Source of the DNA: Bernardetiaceae bacterium
GTDB lineage: Bacteria > Bacteroidota > Bacteroidia > Cytophagales > Thermoflexibacteraceae
DNA length: 64,000 nucleotides
Assembly (NCBI GenBank): GCA_025057115.1
Contig: JANWWZ010000001.1
Coordinates: 124,001-188,000, forward strand
Reading direction: 5' to 3'
Made by a program: the position numbers and the translations under genes. Positions 43,721 through 54,052 of this stretch are shown here, in pieces. The notes under the pieces are model-generated. The model saw only the letters and a list, made by a program, of their open reading frames with translations, had not been told where the DNA came from and did not search any database. Each line of letters starts with the position of its first letter. Position 1 is the first letter of the stretch.

Positions 43721-44767
43721 ATGGCAAAAATCAATTTTGGTGGAGTAATTGAAGAGGTAGTAACGCGAGAAGAATTTCCGCTGGCACATGCTCGCCAAGT
43801 ACTTCAAGGTGAGACAATAGCCGTTATTGGCTATGGAGTACAAGGTCCTGGTCAGGCTCTCAACCTGCGCGACAACGGCTTCAACGTAATTGTAGGACAG
43901 CGCAAAGGCACTAAAACGTGGGACAAAGCCCTCGCCGATGGCTGGGTAGAAGGACACACCTTATTTACTATTGAAGAAGCCTGTAGTCGAGGCACCATTA
44001 TCCAATATTTGCTCTCTGATGCAGGACAAATTGCCATGTGGCCTACCGTAAGCCCTTACCTAACTCCAGGAAAGGCACTTTATTTTTCTCACGGCTTCGG
44101 CATTACTTACAACGACCAAACAGGCATTATCCCTCCTAAAGATATAGATGTAATTTTGGTAGCTCCTAAGGGATCAGGCACTAGCTTGCGCCGTTTATTC
44201 TTGGCAGGGGAAGGGCTCAACGCTAGTTATGCCATCTATCAAGACGCCACAGGACGTGCTCGCGAGCGCGTAATTGCTCTAGGAATCGGCATCGGTTCGG
44301 GATATTTGTTTGAGACTACTTTTGAAAAAGAAGTTTTTAGCGACCTTACAGGCGAGCGCGGTGTCCTTATGGGAGCTTTAGCAGGCATTATGGAGGCTCA
44401 ATACAACATTCTAAGAGAAAAAGGACACAGCCCTAGCGAAGCCTTTAATGAAACAGTAGAAGAGCTCACGCAAAGCCTTATTCGGCTGGTAGGAGAAAAC
44501 GGCATGGATTGGATGTATGCCAACTGCTCCACGACTGCTCAGCGCGGTGCATTGGACTGGCGCCATCGTTTTCGCGAGGCTACAGCTCCAGTGTTCAGAG
44601 ATTTGTACGAAAGTGTAGCTAGTGGAAAAGAAGCCGCTATTGTTATCAAAGCCAACTCCCGCCCTGATTATCGCCAACGCCTCGAAGAAGAACTTGCTGC
44701 CATGCGCAATTCCGAAATGTGGCAGGCAGGTCGCCAAGTGCGCGCCTTGCGTCCTAAAGGTGCTTGA
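43721..44767 (+). CDS. ilvC: Ketol-acid reductoisomerase
   Basis: I chose ATG 43721, giving 348 residues, the length of the short class I enzyme. The Rossmann motif GYGVQGPGQALNLRDNG and the following QRKGTKTW, with basic residues that favour NADPH, are present, as is the metal-binding C-terminal domain (DLTGERGVLMGALAG). It catalyses the second step of valine and isoleucine synthesis. No other ilv or leu gene is in the window, so it is an orphan of that pathway here, ended by its own terminator. Confidence 0.95.
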   Translation: MAKINFGGVIEEVVTREEFPLAHARQVLQGETIAVIGYGVQGPGQALNLRDNGFNVIVGQRKGTKTWDKALADGWVEGHTLFTIEEACSRGTIIQYLLSDAGQIAMWPTVSPYLTPGKALYFSHGFGITYNDQTGIIPPKDIDVILVAPKGSGTSLRRLFLAGEGLNASYAIYQDATGRARERVIALGIGIGSGYLFETTFEKEVFSDLTGERGVLMGALAGIMEAQYNILREKGHSPSEAFNETVEELTQSLIRLVGENGMDWMYANCSTTAQRGALDWRHRFREATAPVFRDLYESVASGKEAAIVIKANSRPDYRQRLEEELAAMRNSEMWQAGRQVRALRPKGA

Positions 44768-44811
44768 TCCCTTGCAACAATTTTTGAAAATTTGCTATAC
44801 TCCAATCCATG

Positions 44812-44860
44812 TACTGCCAGAGATCCAGCGAAAAACTTGCAAAGCTCTGGCAGTAATTTT
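44812..44860 (+). terminator. Long-loop intrinsic terminator of ilvC
   Basis: TACTGCCAGAG pairs perfectly with CTCTGGCAGTA (11 bp) around an unusually large 22-base loop, followed by ATTTTT. Confidence 0.8.
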
Positions 44861-44887
44861 TATGCCCAATTCGAGGTAATCAGTAGA

Positions 44888-46441
44888 CTATTTAGGAATT
44901 AATGCTACATAGGGAATTATCATTTCTTCCAAAGAAATGCCGCCGTGCTGAAAGGTATCTTTGTAATACTTTACGTAGTGATTGAAGTTGTTGGGATAGG
45001 CAAAGAAATAGTCTTCTGTTGCAAAGACATAAGAAGTGGAGACGTTGTAGCGCGGCAAATGAAGCGCTTCTGGCTTTTTGCACACAAATACATATTTGGG
45101 ATCGTAGTCTAGGCTTTTGCCTTGTTTGTAGCGCAGGTTGGTATTGGTATTTTTATCGCCGATGATTCTGTAAGGCTTAGTAGTGCGGATAGTACCATGG
45201 TCGGTAGTAATCACTAAACGGCATTTTTTCTCGGCAATTCTGCGCACCATTTCTACTACAGGAGAGTGGGCAAACCATGAGCGAGTAATAGAGCGATAGG
45301 CTGCTTCATCGGGTGCCAGCTCGCGGATCATTTCAGTGTCGGTGCGGGCATGGGAAAGCATATCTACAAAGTTGTATACGATAACATTAAGCTGGTTGTG
45401 CAACAGATTATTAAACGATTCTACCAACCCCTTGCCCTGATGGTGATGAATCACTTTGTGATAGCTAAAACGCAAGCCCTCAAGCCGATTGCGTTTTAAT
45501 TGGTATTGAAGTAGTTCTTTTTCGTTGTTGTTTTTAGCGCCTTCATCCTCGTCATCTTTCCAAAACTGGGGAATTATTTTCTCAATTTCAGTAGGAAGTA
45601 CACCAGCGAAAATGGCATTTCTGGCAAAAGCAGTGGTGGTGGGCAAAATGGAATAATAAGCTGTCTCTTGTTCTATGTTGAAATATTGAGTGAATAAAGG
45701 TTCAAGGGCTTTCCACTGGTCATATCGAAGATTGTCTATTAGCAGAAAAAAGGTAGTTTCACCATTGAGTTTAGGGAAGAGCTTTTTGCGCAACAACTGA
45801 TGAGACATCAGAGGTTTTTCTACCTCTGGATCATTGAGCCAATCTTCGTAGTGCTTCATGACAAACTTGGCAAAGTTGGTGTTGGCTTCGCTTTTTTGCA
45901 TTTGCAGGACTTCGGACATGCTTTGATTGTTGCTGTTTTCTATTTCTAACTCCCAATAAATGAGCTTTTTATATACTTCTGTCCACGCCTGATGGTCGAG
46001 TTCCTCGCTGAAAGCCATCATGATATTGCGGAAATCTTGTTGATAGCTTTGAGTGATCTTTTCGCTGATGATGCGCTTTTGATCAAGGAGCTTTTTAATG
46101 GAAAGAATAATTTGGCTGGGGTTTACTGGTTTGATGAGATAGTCATCAATCTTAGAGCCGATGGCTTCTTCCATGATGCTTTCTTCTTCACTTTTGGTAA
46201 TCATTACTATTGGCACGTGAGGGCGCATGGTTTTCATTTGGGATAAAGTTTCTAGCCCGCTCATGCCTGGCATGTTCTCATCTAAAAATACTACGTCAAA
46301 GGAATGAGTAGCAAACTTCTCTAGCGCATCAGCTCCACTGTTGACAGGAGTAACATCATATCCTTTCTGTGAAAGAAAAAGAATATACGGCTTGAGCAAC
46401 TCAATTTCATCATCTGCCCAAAGAATGCTGTATCGTTGCAT
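44888..46441 (-). CDS. porX: PorX: response regulator with a PglZ domain
   Basis: I chose ATG 46441 (MQRYSILWADDE), giving 517 residues, the normal PorX length. Residues 1-120 form a receiver domain with phospho-acceptor Asp54 (VVFLDENMPG). A helical linker leads to a PglZ domain of the alkaline phosphatase superfamily (FFLLIDNLRYDQWKAL, LPTTTAFARN, VITTDHGTIR). PorX works with the sensor kinase PorY to control the type IX secretion system in Bacteroidota. PorY and T9SS structural genes are not in the window. Confidence 0.93.
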   Translation of the reverse strand: MQRYSILWADDEIELLKPYILFLSQKGYDVTPVNSGADALEKFATHSFDVVFLDENMPGMSGLETLSQMKTMRPHVPIVMITKSEEESIMEEAIGSKIDDYLIKPVNPSQIILSIKKLLDQKRIISEKITQSYQQDFRNIMMAFSEELDHQAWTEVYKKLIYWELEIENSNNQSMSEVLQMQKSEANTNFAKFVMKHYEDWLNDPEVEKPLMSHQLLRKKLFPKLNGETTFFLLIDNLRYDQWKALEPLFTQYFNIEQETAYYSILPTTTAFARNAIFAGVLPTEIEKIIPQFWKDDEDEGAKNNNEKELLQYQLKRNRLEGLRFSYHKVIHHHQGKGLVESFNNLLHNQLNVIVYNFVDMLSHARTDTEMIRELAPDEAAYRSITRSWFAHSPVVEMVRRIAEKKCRLVITTDHGTIRTTKPYRIIGDKNTNTNLRYKQGKSLDYDPKYVFVCKKPEALHLPRYNVSTSYVFATEDYFFAYPNNFNHYVKYYKDTFQHGGISLEEMIIPYVALIPK

Positions 46442-46605
46442 AGGTTTAACGGTTTGAAGCAAGTATTACGCAAGGTACATACGTAAAAAAGCTTTTTTGG
46501 AGGGGAGTTTTTGCTCAAATTAACAAAATTCTGAGGGAAACCTGCTGCATTGCAACGCCTTTCCACGGACGTGGCAAGTTTTTCTAATAATATTTCAGAC
46601 AGAAT

Positions 46606-46635
46606 TTGCATAGTACAAATAGTGTACTAACTTTG
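46606..46635 (+). promoter_or_regulatory. Promoter of the rplP-rplQ operon (TTG-N19-TAACTTTG)
   Basis: Both boxes are exact with a 19-base spacer. Transcription should start near 46640, about 175 bases before rplP. It explains how rplP is expressed when cut off from the S10 genes. Confidence 0.8.
46611..46629. promoter_or_regulatory. Candidate operator TAGTACA-AATAG-TGTACTA
   Basis: A perfect 7-bp inverted repeat fills the spacer of the rplP promoter and overlaps the -7 box. A dimeric regulator bound here would block RNA polymerase. No regulator is identified. Confidence 0.5.
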
Positions 46636-46639
46636 CAGT

Positions 46640-46814
46640 CCTAAAAATGCAAGCGATGGGAAACTCTGCTTGTAAATGACACGGGCAAAAGTCCCGTCGC
46701 ATAGCCGAGTAAAAAGATGGGTAAATTAAAAGAAGTTGGGTATTGCTCAATTACGGCAAGACCTAAATAAAGGCGAGTTTTGTGAGTTTGCTATAATCAA
46801 ATCCTGAAGAAGTC
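46640..46814 (+). promoter_or_regulatory. Long 5' leader of the rplP operon
   Basis: The predicted leader holds two consecutive hairpins: a 7-bp stem (TGCAAGC with GCTTGTA, one G-T pair) and ACGGG with CCCGT. A ten-codon frame MQAMGNSACK starts inside the first stem. Its length is unusual in a window where other leaders are about 15-60 bases, so ribosomal-protein autoregulation is possible. Confidence 0.4.
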
Positions 46815-47240
46815 ATGTTACAGCCTAAAAGGACTAAATTCAGAAAGCAGCAGAAAGGGCGCGTAAAAGGCATTGCGCAGCGCGGTCATACGTTAGCTTT
46901 TGGTCAGTATGGCATTAAAGCCTTAGAGCCTGGGTGGATTACAGCGCGCCAAATAGAAGCTGCTCGCATTGCAATGACGCGTGCCATGAAACGCGAAGGG
47001 CAGGTGTGGATTCGCATTTTTCCCGATAAGCCTGTTACCAAAAAACCTGCTGAAGTGCGCATGGGAAAGGGAAAGGGCTCACCCGAGTATTGGGTAGCTC
47101 CCGTAAAGCCTGGCACTATCTTATTTGAAGCAGGTGGAGTAGATAAAGCCCTTGCACAGGAGGCTTTGCGGCTGGCTGCTCACAAGCTGCCCATCGTTAC
47201 CAAGTTCGTCGTTGCCAATGAGTTAAAAGCTAACCAATAA
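46815..47240 (+). CDS. rplP: 50S ribosomal protein L16
   Basis: The 141-residue protein begins [19 protein letters not shown] and holds [20 protein letters not shown]16 organises the A-site side of the large subunit. It is the first gene of this unit; rpsC, which normally precedes it, is absent. Confidence 0.97.
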   Translation: MLQPKRTKFRKQQKGRVKGIAQRGHTLAFGQYGIKALEPGWITARQIEAARIAMTRAMKREGQVWIRIFPDKPVTKKPAEVRMGKGKGSPEYWVAPVKPGTILFEAGGVDKALAQEALRLAAHKLPIVTKFVVANELKANQ

Positions 47241-47251
47241 TCTGCGCTCTT

Positions 47252-47461
47252 ATGAAAAAGCATGCCCATTTGCATCAGCTTTCTGTTGAAGAACTAGAAA
47301 AAAGAATTCAGGAAGCTACTCTAACCTTGCGCAGATTGCGTTTTGCTCATGCAGTTTCTAAGTTGGAAAATCCCATGCAACTGCGCAACACAAAGCGCGA
47401 AATTGCAAGATTAAAAACCATTTTGACTGCTAAGAAAAAACAAGCTACTACCCAGAAGTAA
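47252..47461 (+). CDS. rpmC: 50S ribosomal protein L29
   Basis: The 69-residue two-helix protein has the L29 pattern ([29 protein letters not shown]). It sits near the exit tunnel beside L23. It is 11 bases after rplP. Confidence 0.94.
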   Translation: MKKHAHLHQLSVEELEKRIQEATLTLRRLRFAHAVSKLENPMQLRNTKREIARLKTILTAKKKQATTQK

Positions 47462-47465
47462 AACA

Positions 47466-47723
47466 ATGGAAAAAAGGAATCAAAGAAAAGTTCGCATAGG
47501 AGTGGTGGTCAGCAATAAGATGGACAAATCGATTGTCGTGGCAGTGGAGCGGCGGGTCAAGCACCCAGTGTACGGCAAGTTCATGAAGAAAACCACTAAG
47601 TTTTATGCCCACGATGAGAAAAACGAGTGCTTAGAAGGAGATACTGTAAAAATCATGGAAACTCGTCCACTAAGCAAGCTCAAGCGCTGGCGTTTAGTGG
47701 AAATCATTGAGCGCGCAAAGTAA
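47466..47723 (+). CDS. rpsQ: 30S ribosomal protein S17
   Basis: The 85-residue protein matches S17 ([44 protein letters not shown]). It is an early 16S rRNA binder. It starts 4 bases after rpmC. Confidence 0.96.
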   Translation: MEKRNQRKVRIGVVVSNKMDKSIVVAVERRVKHPVYGKFMKKTTKFYAHDEKNECLEGDTVKIMETRPLSKLKRWRLVEIIERAK

Positions 47724-47741
47724 CCTTAACTTTACAAAGCA

Positions 47742-48110
47742 ATGATACAGCAAGAATCCAGACTCAACGTAGCAGATAACAGCGGCGCTAAAGAAGTACT
47801 CGTCATTCGCGTATTGGGAGGTACGCGCAAACGCTATGCTACTGTAGGAGATAAAGTAGTAGTTACTGTGAAGTCTGCTCTTTCTTCGAGCAGCATTAAA
47901 AAAGGCACTGTAGTAAGAGCAGTAGTAGTCCGTACAAAAAAAGAAGTGCGCCGCAAGGATGGTTCTTACATCCGCTTTGATGACAATGCCGTAGTGCTGC
48001 TGAACAACCAAGACGAGCCGCGCGGTACGCGTATTTTCGGACCCGTAGCCCGCGAATTGCGCGAAAAGCAGTTTATGAAAATCATCTCCTTAGCTCCTGA
48101 GGTTCTTTAA
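47742..48110 (+). CDS. rplN: 50S ribosomal protein L14
   Basis: The 122-residue protein begins [19 protein letters not shown] and ends [10 protein letters not shown], as in L14. It forms an intersubunit bridge next to L19. It opens the classical spc gene order. Confidence 0.97.
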   Translation: MIQQESRLNVADNSGAKEVLVIRVLGGTRKRYATVGDKVVVTVKSALSSSSIKKGTVVRAVVVRTKKEVRRKDGSYIRFDDNAVVLLNNQDEPRGTRIFGPVARELREKQFMKIISLAPEVL

Positions 48111-48123
48111 ACTGTCAAAAAAC

Positions 48124-48474
48124 ATGAAAAAAAACCTTCAAAAGCCTCAAAAATTTCACGTTAGGCGCGGAGATAAGGTAATGGTAATTGCTGGGGATGA
48201 AAAAGGCAAAATAGGCACTATCACTAAAATCATTACCAAAAAACAACGCGCTATCGTAGAAGGACTGAACATCGTAAAGCGAGCTGTAAAACCTTCTAAT
48301 GACAACCCAGAAGGCGGATTTATAGAAAAAGAAGCGGGCATCCACATTAGCAACCTCATGCTAATCGATCCCAAAACGGGAGAACCTACCCGAATTGGGC
48401 GCCGTAGAAATGCGGCTGGTAAGCTAGAAAGGTATTCTAAAAAGTCAGGTGAAACTATCATTAGCCAACAATGA
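48124..48474 (+). CDS. rplX: 50S ribosomal protein L24
   Basis: The 116-residue protein has a KOW motif ([20 protein letters not shown]). It initiates large-subunit assembly. Its stop overlaps the rplE start (ATGA), so translation is coupled. Confidence 0.95.
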   Translation: MKKNLQKPQKFHVRRGDKVMVIAGDEKGKIGTITKIITKKQRAIVEGLNIVKRAVKPSNDNPEGGFIEKEAGIHISNLMLIDPKTGEPTRIGRRRNAAGKLERYSKKSGETIISQQ

Positions 48475-49025
48475 TTAAACCGAGATTAAAGGAAAAATAC
48501 TTTCGCGAAGTCGTTCCGGCGTTAAAGGAAAAGTTTGCCTATAAGTCTGTCATGCAAGTGCCTAGACTGGTAAAAATATGTATTAACAAAGGCATCGGTC
48601 AGGCGGTAGCAGACAAAAAGCTCATTGAAATAGGCATAGAAGAAATCACTGCCATCGCCGGACAAAGAGCCGTACCCACCAGAGCACGCAAAGCAATTTC
48701 TAATTTTAAATTGCGGGAAAATATGCCGATCGGAGTACGTGTTACCTTGCGAGGCGACCGCATGTACGAATTTTTAGACCGCTTAGTTACTATTGCTCTT
48801 CCTCGCGTGCGCGACTTTAGAGGCGTTAGCGACAGCGGCTTCGATGGACGCGGCAACTATACCTTGGGCATCAAAGAGCAAATCATATTCCCCGAAATCA
48901 GCATCGACAAGGTAAACAAAATTTCGGGCATGGATATTACCTTCGTTACCACTGCAAAAACTGACGAAGAAGGACGTGCCCTGCTGGCAGCACTCGGAAT
49001 GCCGTTTAGAAATCAAAACAAATAA
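48471..49025 (+). CDS. rplE: 50S ribosomal protein L5
   Basis: The 184-residue protein shows the L5 signature region ([45 protein letters not shown]). It binds 5S rRNA and contacts tRNA in the P site. The start overlaps rplX by 4 bases. Confidence 0.97.
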   Translation: MIKPRLKEKYFREVVPALKEKFAYKSVMQVPRLVKICINKGIGQAVADKKLIEIGIEEITAIAGQRAVPTRARKAISNFKLRENMPIGVRVTLRGDRMYEFLDRLVTIALPRVRDFRGVSDSGFDGRGNYTLGIKEQIIFPEISIDKVNKISGMDITFVTTAKTDEEGRALLAALGMPFRNQNK

Positions 49026-49028
49026 TAT

Positions 49029-49298
49029 ATGGCAAAGAAATCCGTAATAGCGCGTGAAGCAAAGAGAGCGCGTTTGGTAGCCAAATACGCAAAAAAAAGA
49101 GAAGAACTCAAAAAAGCAGGAAACTGGGAAGCCCTCGATAAACTGCCTCGTAATGCTTCTCCAGTGCGCTTGCACAACCGTTGCAAAATTACAGGCAGAC
49201 CGCGTGGATACATGCGCAAGTTCGGTGTTTGTCGCGTTATCTTCCGAGAAATGGCTTCTGACGGTAGAATTCCAGGCATTACTAAAGCAAGCTGGTAA
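49029..49298 (+). CDS. rpsN: 30S ribosomal protein S14 (zinc-free form)
   Basis: The 89-residue form lacks the CxxC pairs of the short zinc-binding S14. The end [19 protein letters not shown] is diagnostic. It starts 3 bases after rplE. Confidence 0.96.
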   Translation: MAKKSVIAREAKRARLVAKYAKKREELKKAGNWEALDKLPRNASPVRLHNRCKITGRPRGYMRKFGVCRVIFREMASDGRIPGITKASW

Positions 49299-49360
49299 CA
49301 ATTGTCCTTTTTTATTGTCCGTGTAAAAGCGCACCAATTCAGTAAAAAATCTAAAAGACA

Positions 49361-49756
49361 ATGACCGATCCGATAGCTGACTATCTGACAAGAATAAGAA
49401 ATGCCATCCGTGCAAGACATCGGGTGGTTGAAATTCCTTCCTCTAAAATGAAGAAGGAAATTACCAAGTTGTTGTACGAAAAAGGGTATATTCAAAAATA
49501 CAAGTTTGAGGACCATGGTGCGTATGGCACAATTAAAATTGCCCTAAAGTACCACCCTGTCACTAAACAACCTGCCATAGTTCACTTAGAAAGAGTCAGC
49601 AAACCTGGTTTGCGCAAATATGTCAAATCTAACGCCTTGCCTAGAGTGCTCAATGGGCTAGGCATTGCCATTATCTCTACTTCCAAAGGGGTGATTACAG
49701 ACAAAGAAGCCAGAGAACTTAACGTAGGTGGTGAAGTAATTTGTTACGTGTACTAA
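49361..49756 (+). CDS. rpsH: 30S ribosomal protein S8
   Basis: The 131-residue protein begins [18 protein letters not shown] and ends with the S8 signature [14 protein letters not shown]. In other bacteria S8 represses the spc operon by binding its mRNA. The 62-base gap before it is the largest in this half of the operon. Confidence 0.97.
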   Translation: MTDPIADYLTRIRNAIRARHRVVEIPSSKMKKEITKLLYEKGYIQKYKFEDHGAYGTIKIALKYHPVTKQPAIVHLERVSKPGLRKYVKSNALPRVLNGLGIAIISTSKGVITDKEARELNVGGEVICYVY

Positions 49757-49768
49757 CTTAAAGGGAAT

Positions 49769-50326
49769 ATGTCGCGCATAGGAAATAAACCCATAGCACT
49801 TCCTGCGGGTGTGTCAGTTCAAATAGCCGCTGATAATACAGTGACTGTTAAAGGTCCTAAAGGTACGCTGAGCCAGAAAATAGACCCCGACATTAGTGTT
49901 AAAGTAGAGGAGGGTAAAATTCTGGTGCAGCGCCCAACTGACCAAAAACGCCACAAAGCATTACACGGTCTCTATCGAGCCTTGCTCAATAATATGGTAA
50001 TTGGCGTATCACAGGGCTTTAAAAAGCAATTAGAACTAATAGGAGTAGGTTATAAAGCAGAAGCAAAAGGGCAGCTGTTACAACTTAGTTTAGGGTACTC
50101 TCACGGTATTGTCTTTGCCGTTCCTAATGAAGTTAAAGTAACTGCTGAAACTCCTAAGGGCAAGGCACCGCTTATTACGCTAGAGAGCATAGACAAGCAA
50201 TTGCTAGGGCAGATTGCAGCTAAAATACGCTCTTTCCGCAAACCTGAGCCTTACAAGGGCAAAGGTGTTAAGTACGTAGATGAAGTAATTCGCCGCAAAG
50301 CAGGCAAAACTGCTGCTAAGAAATAG
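49769..50326 (+). CDS. rplF: 50S ribosomal protein L6
   Basis: The 185-residue protein begins MSRIGNKPIALPAGVSV and has two L6 repeats, with the rRNA-binding end RSFRKPEPYKGKGVKYVDE. It lies near the sarcin-ricin loop. It follows rpsH by 12 bases. Confidence 0.97.
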   Translation: MSRIGNKPIALPAGVSVQIAADNTVTVKGPKGTLSQKIDPDISVKVEEGKILVQRPTDQKRHKALHGLYRALLNNMVIGVSQGFKKQLELIGVGYKAEAKGQLLQLSLGYSHGIVFAVPNEVKVTAETPKGKAPLITLESIDKQLLGQIAAKIRSFRKPEPYKGKGVKYVDEVIRRKAGKTAAKK

Positions 50327-50338
50327 TACTTTGTTTGT

Positions 50339-50689
50339 ATGATAAGCAAGAAAATACTTAGAAGGCTAAAAATTAAAAAGCGCATCCGTGCCCGCGTTCG
50401 GGGTACGGCAAGTGTGCCAAGGCTGAGCGTTTTTCGAAGCAATACAGCTATTTACGCCCAGCTCATAGATGATGACCGCGGAGTTACGCTCGCCAGTGCT
50501 TCCTCGCGCGAGTTCAACAGCAAGCGTTCTATTAATGTGGCCATTTCCAGAGAAGTAGGCAAACGAATCGCTGAACGAGCCCTTCAGCAAGGAATTGAGC
50601 GAATTGTGTTTGACCGCAATGGTTATTTGTACCATGGAAATGTAAAATCTCTTGCAGAAGGAGCACGCGAAGCAGGTCTTAAATTCTAA
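50339..50689 (+). CDS. rplR: 50S ribosomal protein L18
   Basis: The 116-residue protein has the basic N-terminus and the core [40 protein letters not shown]. It binds 5S rRNA together with L5. Confidence 0.96.
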   Translation: MISKKILRRLKIKKRIRARVRGTASVPRLSVFRSNTAIYAQLIDDDRGVTLASASSREFNSKRSINVAISREVGKRIAERALQQGIERIVFDRNGYLYHGNVKSLAEGAREAGLKF

Positions 50690-50702
50690 AAAAAACAAAA
50701 CA

Positions 50703-51221
50703 ATGTCTCAGGCAAATATCAAAAGTATCAAAGCTAGTGAAATAGAGCTTTTCGATAGGGTAGTAGCTATCAAACGCGTAGCCAAGGTGGTAAAAGGAGG
50801 ACGGCGTTTTAGCTTTTCTGCCATTGTGGTAGTAGGAGATAAAAAAGGCATCGTTGGCTACGGTTTAGGCAAGGCAAATGAAGTAAGCGACGCTGTCACC
50901 AAAGCAATAGACGATGCCAAAAAACACCTCATTAAAGTACCTATAATTAAAGATACCGTGCCGCATGAAATGGAAGGCAAGTTTTGTGGTAGCAAGGTAC
51001 TGCTCAAGCCTGCCGCTCCAGGAACAGGAGTCATTGCTGGCGGTGCGATGCGAGCAGTTTTGGAATCTGCTGGCATTACTAATGTACTGGCAAAGTCCAA
51101 GGGATCTTCTAACCCACACAATGTGGTAAAAGCCACTATCGATGCGTTAAGTAAAATGCGAGACCCCAAAACAGTTGCAGAACACAGAGGAGTGAGCTTG
51201 CGCAAAGTATTCAATGGGTAA
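50703..51221 (+). CDS. rpsE: 30S ribosomal protein S5
   Basis: I chose ATG 50703 ([10 protein letters not shown]); the open frame continues upstream into rplR. The 172-residue protein has the S5 signature [20 protein letters not shown] and helps decoding accuracy with S4. Confidence 0.96.
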   Translation: MSQANIKSIKASEIELFDRVVAIKRVAKVVKGGRRFSFSAIVVVGDKKGIVGYGLGKANEVSDAVTKAIDDAKKHLIKVPIIKDTVPHEMEGKFCGSKVLLKPAAPGTGVIAGGAMRAVLESAGITNVLAKSKGSSNPHNVVKATIDALSKMRDPKTVAEHRGVSLRKVFNG

Positions 51222-51226
51222 GTATT

Positions 51227-51412
51227 ATGGCTAAAATAAGAATTACTCAAGTGAGAAGCACTATTAACCGACCCAAGAATCAAAAAGCGACGATAAAAGC
51301 TCTTGGGTTGGGAAAAATCAATCGCACTGTAGAAAAAGAAGCAACCCCTCAAATTATGGGCATGGTGCGCACAGTAGCGCATTTGGTGCGAGTAGAGCAA
51401 GTAGAACAGTAG
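51227..51412 (+). CDS. rpmD: 50S ribosomal protein L30
   Basis: The 61-residue protein is a typical bacterial L30 ([31 protein letters not shown]). It starts 5 bases after rpsE. Confidence 0.94.
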   Translation: MAKIRITQVRSTINRPKNQKATIKALGLGKINRTVEKEATPQIMGMVRTVAHLVRVEQVEQ

Positions 51413-51446
51413 TTTTTTTGGGTTATCTAAAACATGCAAATACAAA

Positions 51447-51893
51447 ATGAGACTCCACGAAATAAAACCTGCTAAAGGCTCAGTTTTCAATAAAGTTCGC
51501 CTAGGGCGTGGTCCTGGTTCTGGCAAAGGCGGAACCTCTACGCGCGGACATAAAGGGGATAAGTCCCGTTCTGGCTATAAACGCAAAATAGGCTTCGAAG
51601 GAGGTCAAATGCCTCTTTATCGCCGTATTCCTAAGTTCGGCTTTAAGAACATTAACCGCATAGAATACAAACCAGTGAACTTGGACGATATTCAAGCGCT
51701 GGTTGAAAAGACAGGTGTTACTACGATTACACCAGAATTTTTGTATCAGCATGGCATGGTAGCTAAAAAAGATTTGATCAAAATTCTTAGCAGAGGAACT
51801 CTTACTTCTGCTGTGGAGATAAGTGCTCACGCATTTTCTGCCTCTGCTATCGCCAATATTGAGAAAGTCGGAGGCAAGGCGATTAAAATATAA
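51447..51893 (+). CDS. rplO: 50S ribosomal protein L15
   Basis: The 148-residue protein has the Gly-rich L15 N-terminus ([20 protein letters not shown]) and the middle motif [15 protein letters not shown]. It is a late assembly protein, 34 bases after rpmD. Confidence 0.97.
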   Translation: MRLHEIKPAKGSVFNKVRLGRGPGSGKGGTSTRGHKGDKSRSGYKRKIGFEGGQMPLYRRIPKFGFKNINRIEYKPVNLDDIQALVEKTGVTTITPEFLYQHGMVAKKDLIKILSRGTLTSAVEISAHAFSASAIANIEKVGGKAIKI

Positions 51894-51916
51894 CTTTTAA
51901 ACCATTCGAGCCGCTT

Positions 51917-53269
51917 ATGAAAAGGTTCATCACTACCATCAAAAATATCTTTTCGATTGAGGAGCTAAAAAACCGAATTCTATTTACGCTAGGGCTACTA
52001 ATCATTTTCCGACTAGGTTCTTACATCGTCTTGCCTGGTCTAGATCCAACTTTGCTTTCAAGCGGCGGCTCTTCAAAAGGAATTTTAGGGTTACTAGATA
52101 CTTTGCTAGGGGGGGCGTTCTCGCGTGCTTCCATCTTCGCCTTGGGCATTATGCCTTACATCTCAGCCTCCATTGTGATCCAATTGCTCACGGTGGCGGT
52201 CCCCTATTTTCAAAAAATGCAAAAAGAAGGCGAGTCGGGGCGCAAGAAAATGAACCAAATCACTCGCGTGCTCACCATTTTGATTACTTTAGTCCAATCT
52301 TCTGCTTACATTGCAGGCACTATTATTCAACCCCAGCCAGAAGCGGTAATAATTAACCGAACCTTTTTCACCTTCAGTGCAATGATTATCCTTACTGCAG
52401 GAACTATTTTCTGCATGTGGATGGGTGAAAGAATTACAGAAAAAGGTATCGGTAACGGCATTTCGATGCTTATCATGATTGGCATTGTATCGCGCTTTCC
52501 TGCTGCACTAATAGCCGAAGGGGCTTCAAGAGGTTCTGCAGGGCTGTTGCTGTTTTTGATTGAGTTAGTAGCGCTGTTTTTTGTTGTCATGGGCGTGGTG
52601 CTAGTAACTCAAGCAGTTCGGCGAATTCCCGTGCAGTACGCTAAGCAAATAGCAGGTAGTGGACCGCGTAGCAAAAAACTGACTATGTTAGGAGCCCAGC
52701 GCTCTTATTTGCCCTTGAAAATCAATGCAGCGGGTGTAATGCCCATTATTTTTGCTCAATCGCTTATGTTTTTGCCCTCTTTATTGGCTTCTACATTGGC
52801 AGATAGATACGACTGGGCAAATTACATCGCCACTACCTTTTCTGACTTTACTTCATGGCAATATAACTTGCTTTTTGCTATTTTGATTGTAGTGTTTACG
52901 TTTTTCTACACAGCTATTATAGTCAATCCAACGCAGCTAGCTGATGAAATGAAACGCAATGGCGGTTTTATCCCTGGGGTAAAACCCGGCGAAGACACTG
53001 CTAACTACATCAGCCATATCATTGACCGAATTACTCTTCCTGGGGCTCTGTTCCTTGCGGTGATTGCCATCTTACCTGCTTTTGCTAGCATTGCAGGAAT
53101 AAACATGGAATTTGCTCAGTTCTATGGAGGTACCTCCTTACTCATTATGGTAGGAGTGATTCTTGACACGTTGCAGCAAATAGAAAGTTTCTTGCTCATG
53201 CGCCACTATGAAGGAATGATGAAAACGGGTAAGGTAAAAGGGCGCACTGGTAACGTGGCTGTTGCTTAG
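51917..53269 (+). CDS. secY: Protein translocase subunit SecY
   Basis: The 450-residue protein has ten membrane helices and forms the channel of the Sec pathway with SecE and SecG. The signature GIMPYISASIVIQLL lies near residue 75, and the cytoplasmic loops before helices 7 and 9 carry the SecA- and ribosome-binding residues. It is in the usual spc position and follows rplO by 23 bases. Confidence 0.97.
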   Translation: MKRFITTIKNIFSIEELKNRILFTLGLLIIFRLGSYIVLPGLDPTLLSSGGSSKGILGLLDTLLGGAFSRASIFALGIMPYISASIVIQLLTVAVPYFQKMQKEGESGRKKMNQITRVLTILITLVQSSAYIAGTIIQPQPEAVIINRTFFTFSAMIILTAGTIFCMWMGERITEKGIGNGISMLIMIGIVSRFPAALIAEGASRGSAGLLLFLIELVALFFVVMGVVLVTQAVRRIPVQYAKQIAGSGPRSKKLTMLGAQRSYLPLKINAAGVMPIIFAQSLMFLPSLLASTLADRYDWANYIATTFSDFTSWQYNLLFAILIVVFTFFYTAIIVNPTQLADEMKRNGGFIPGVKPGEDTANYISHIIDRITLPGALFLAVIAILPAFASIAGINMEFAQFYGGTSLLIMVGVILDTLQQIESFLLMRHYEGMMKTGKVKGRTGNVAVA

Positions 53270-53270
53270 T

Positions 53271-54044
53271 ATGATTTACTACAAAAGTGCAGCAGATTTA
53301 GAGGGGATTAAAAAAAGTGCCGAACTACTCAGCAGGGTACACGGCGAAATTGCTAAGTTAATTGTTGAGGGAGTTACTACTAAAGAGCTCGACAAAAGAG
53401 CAGAAGAGTTTATAAGAGACCATGGAGCAGTGCCTTCGTTTTATAACTATAACGGCTATCCCGCTTCATTATGTATTTCAGTCAATGAAACAGTAGTTCA
53501 TGGTATTCCTAGCAATTATCGGCTAAAGTCGGGAGATATAGTATCCATCGACTGCGGTGTATACATGAATGGCTACCATGCCGACTGTGCATACACCTAT
53601 CCAGTGGGTGAAGTAAGTGCTCATGTAATGGAGCTGCTCAAAGTAACTAAGCAAGCTCTTTACGAAGGGATAGCGCAAGTAGCCCCTGGCAAGCGAATTG
53701 GTGATATTGGATATGCTATTCAAAGCTATGTACAGGCAAGAGGCTTTTCAGTAGTGAGAGAATTAGTGGGGCATGGAGTGGGAAAAAACCTGCATGAAGA
53801 TCCACAAGTGCCTAATTACGGAAAACGAGGCACGGGAGCTAAAATACAAAATGGCATGGTAATCGCCATAGAACCCATGATTAACATGGGCAAACGCGAG
53901 GTAGTACACGAGGCAGACGGATGGACTATTCGCACCAAAGACCGAAAGCCTTCCGCCCATTTTGAACATACGGTAGCTTTGTATAACAACAAAACAGAAA
54001 TACTAACTACTTTTCAATACATAGAGCAGATATTCAAATTTTAG
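53271..54044 (+). CDS. map: Methionine aminopeptidase, type I
   Basis: I chose ATG 53271, which starts directly after the secY stop codon. The 257-residue enzyme removes the initiator Met. The metal ligands lie in [17 protein letters not shown], in [16 protein letters not shown], and in IEPM and FEHTV. The placement of map between secY and infA is common in Bacteroidota and Firmicutes. Confidence 0.95.
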   Translation: MIYYKSAADLEGIKKSAELLSRVHGEIAKLIVEGVTTKELDKRAEEFIRDHGAVPSFYNYNGYPASLCISVNETVVHGIPSNYRLKSGDIVSIDCGVYMNGYHADCAYTYPVGEVSAHVMELLKVTKQALYEGIAQVAPGKRIGDIGYAIQSYVQARGFSVVRELVGHGVGKNLHEDPQVPNYGKRGTGAKIQNGMVIAIEPMINMGKREVVHEADGWTIRTKDRKPSAHFEHTVALYNNKTEILTTFQYIEQIFKF

Positions 54045-54052
54045 CATACTAT

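Noticed and set aside
46640-46700. tRNA or known riboswitch in the rplP leader
   Set aside because: No cloverleaf, T-loop sequence or recognised aptamer core is visible; only two simple hairpins are supported.
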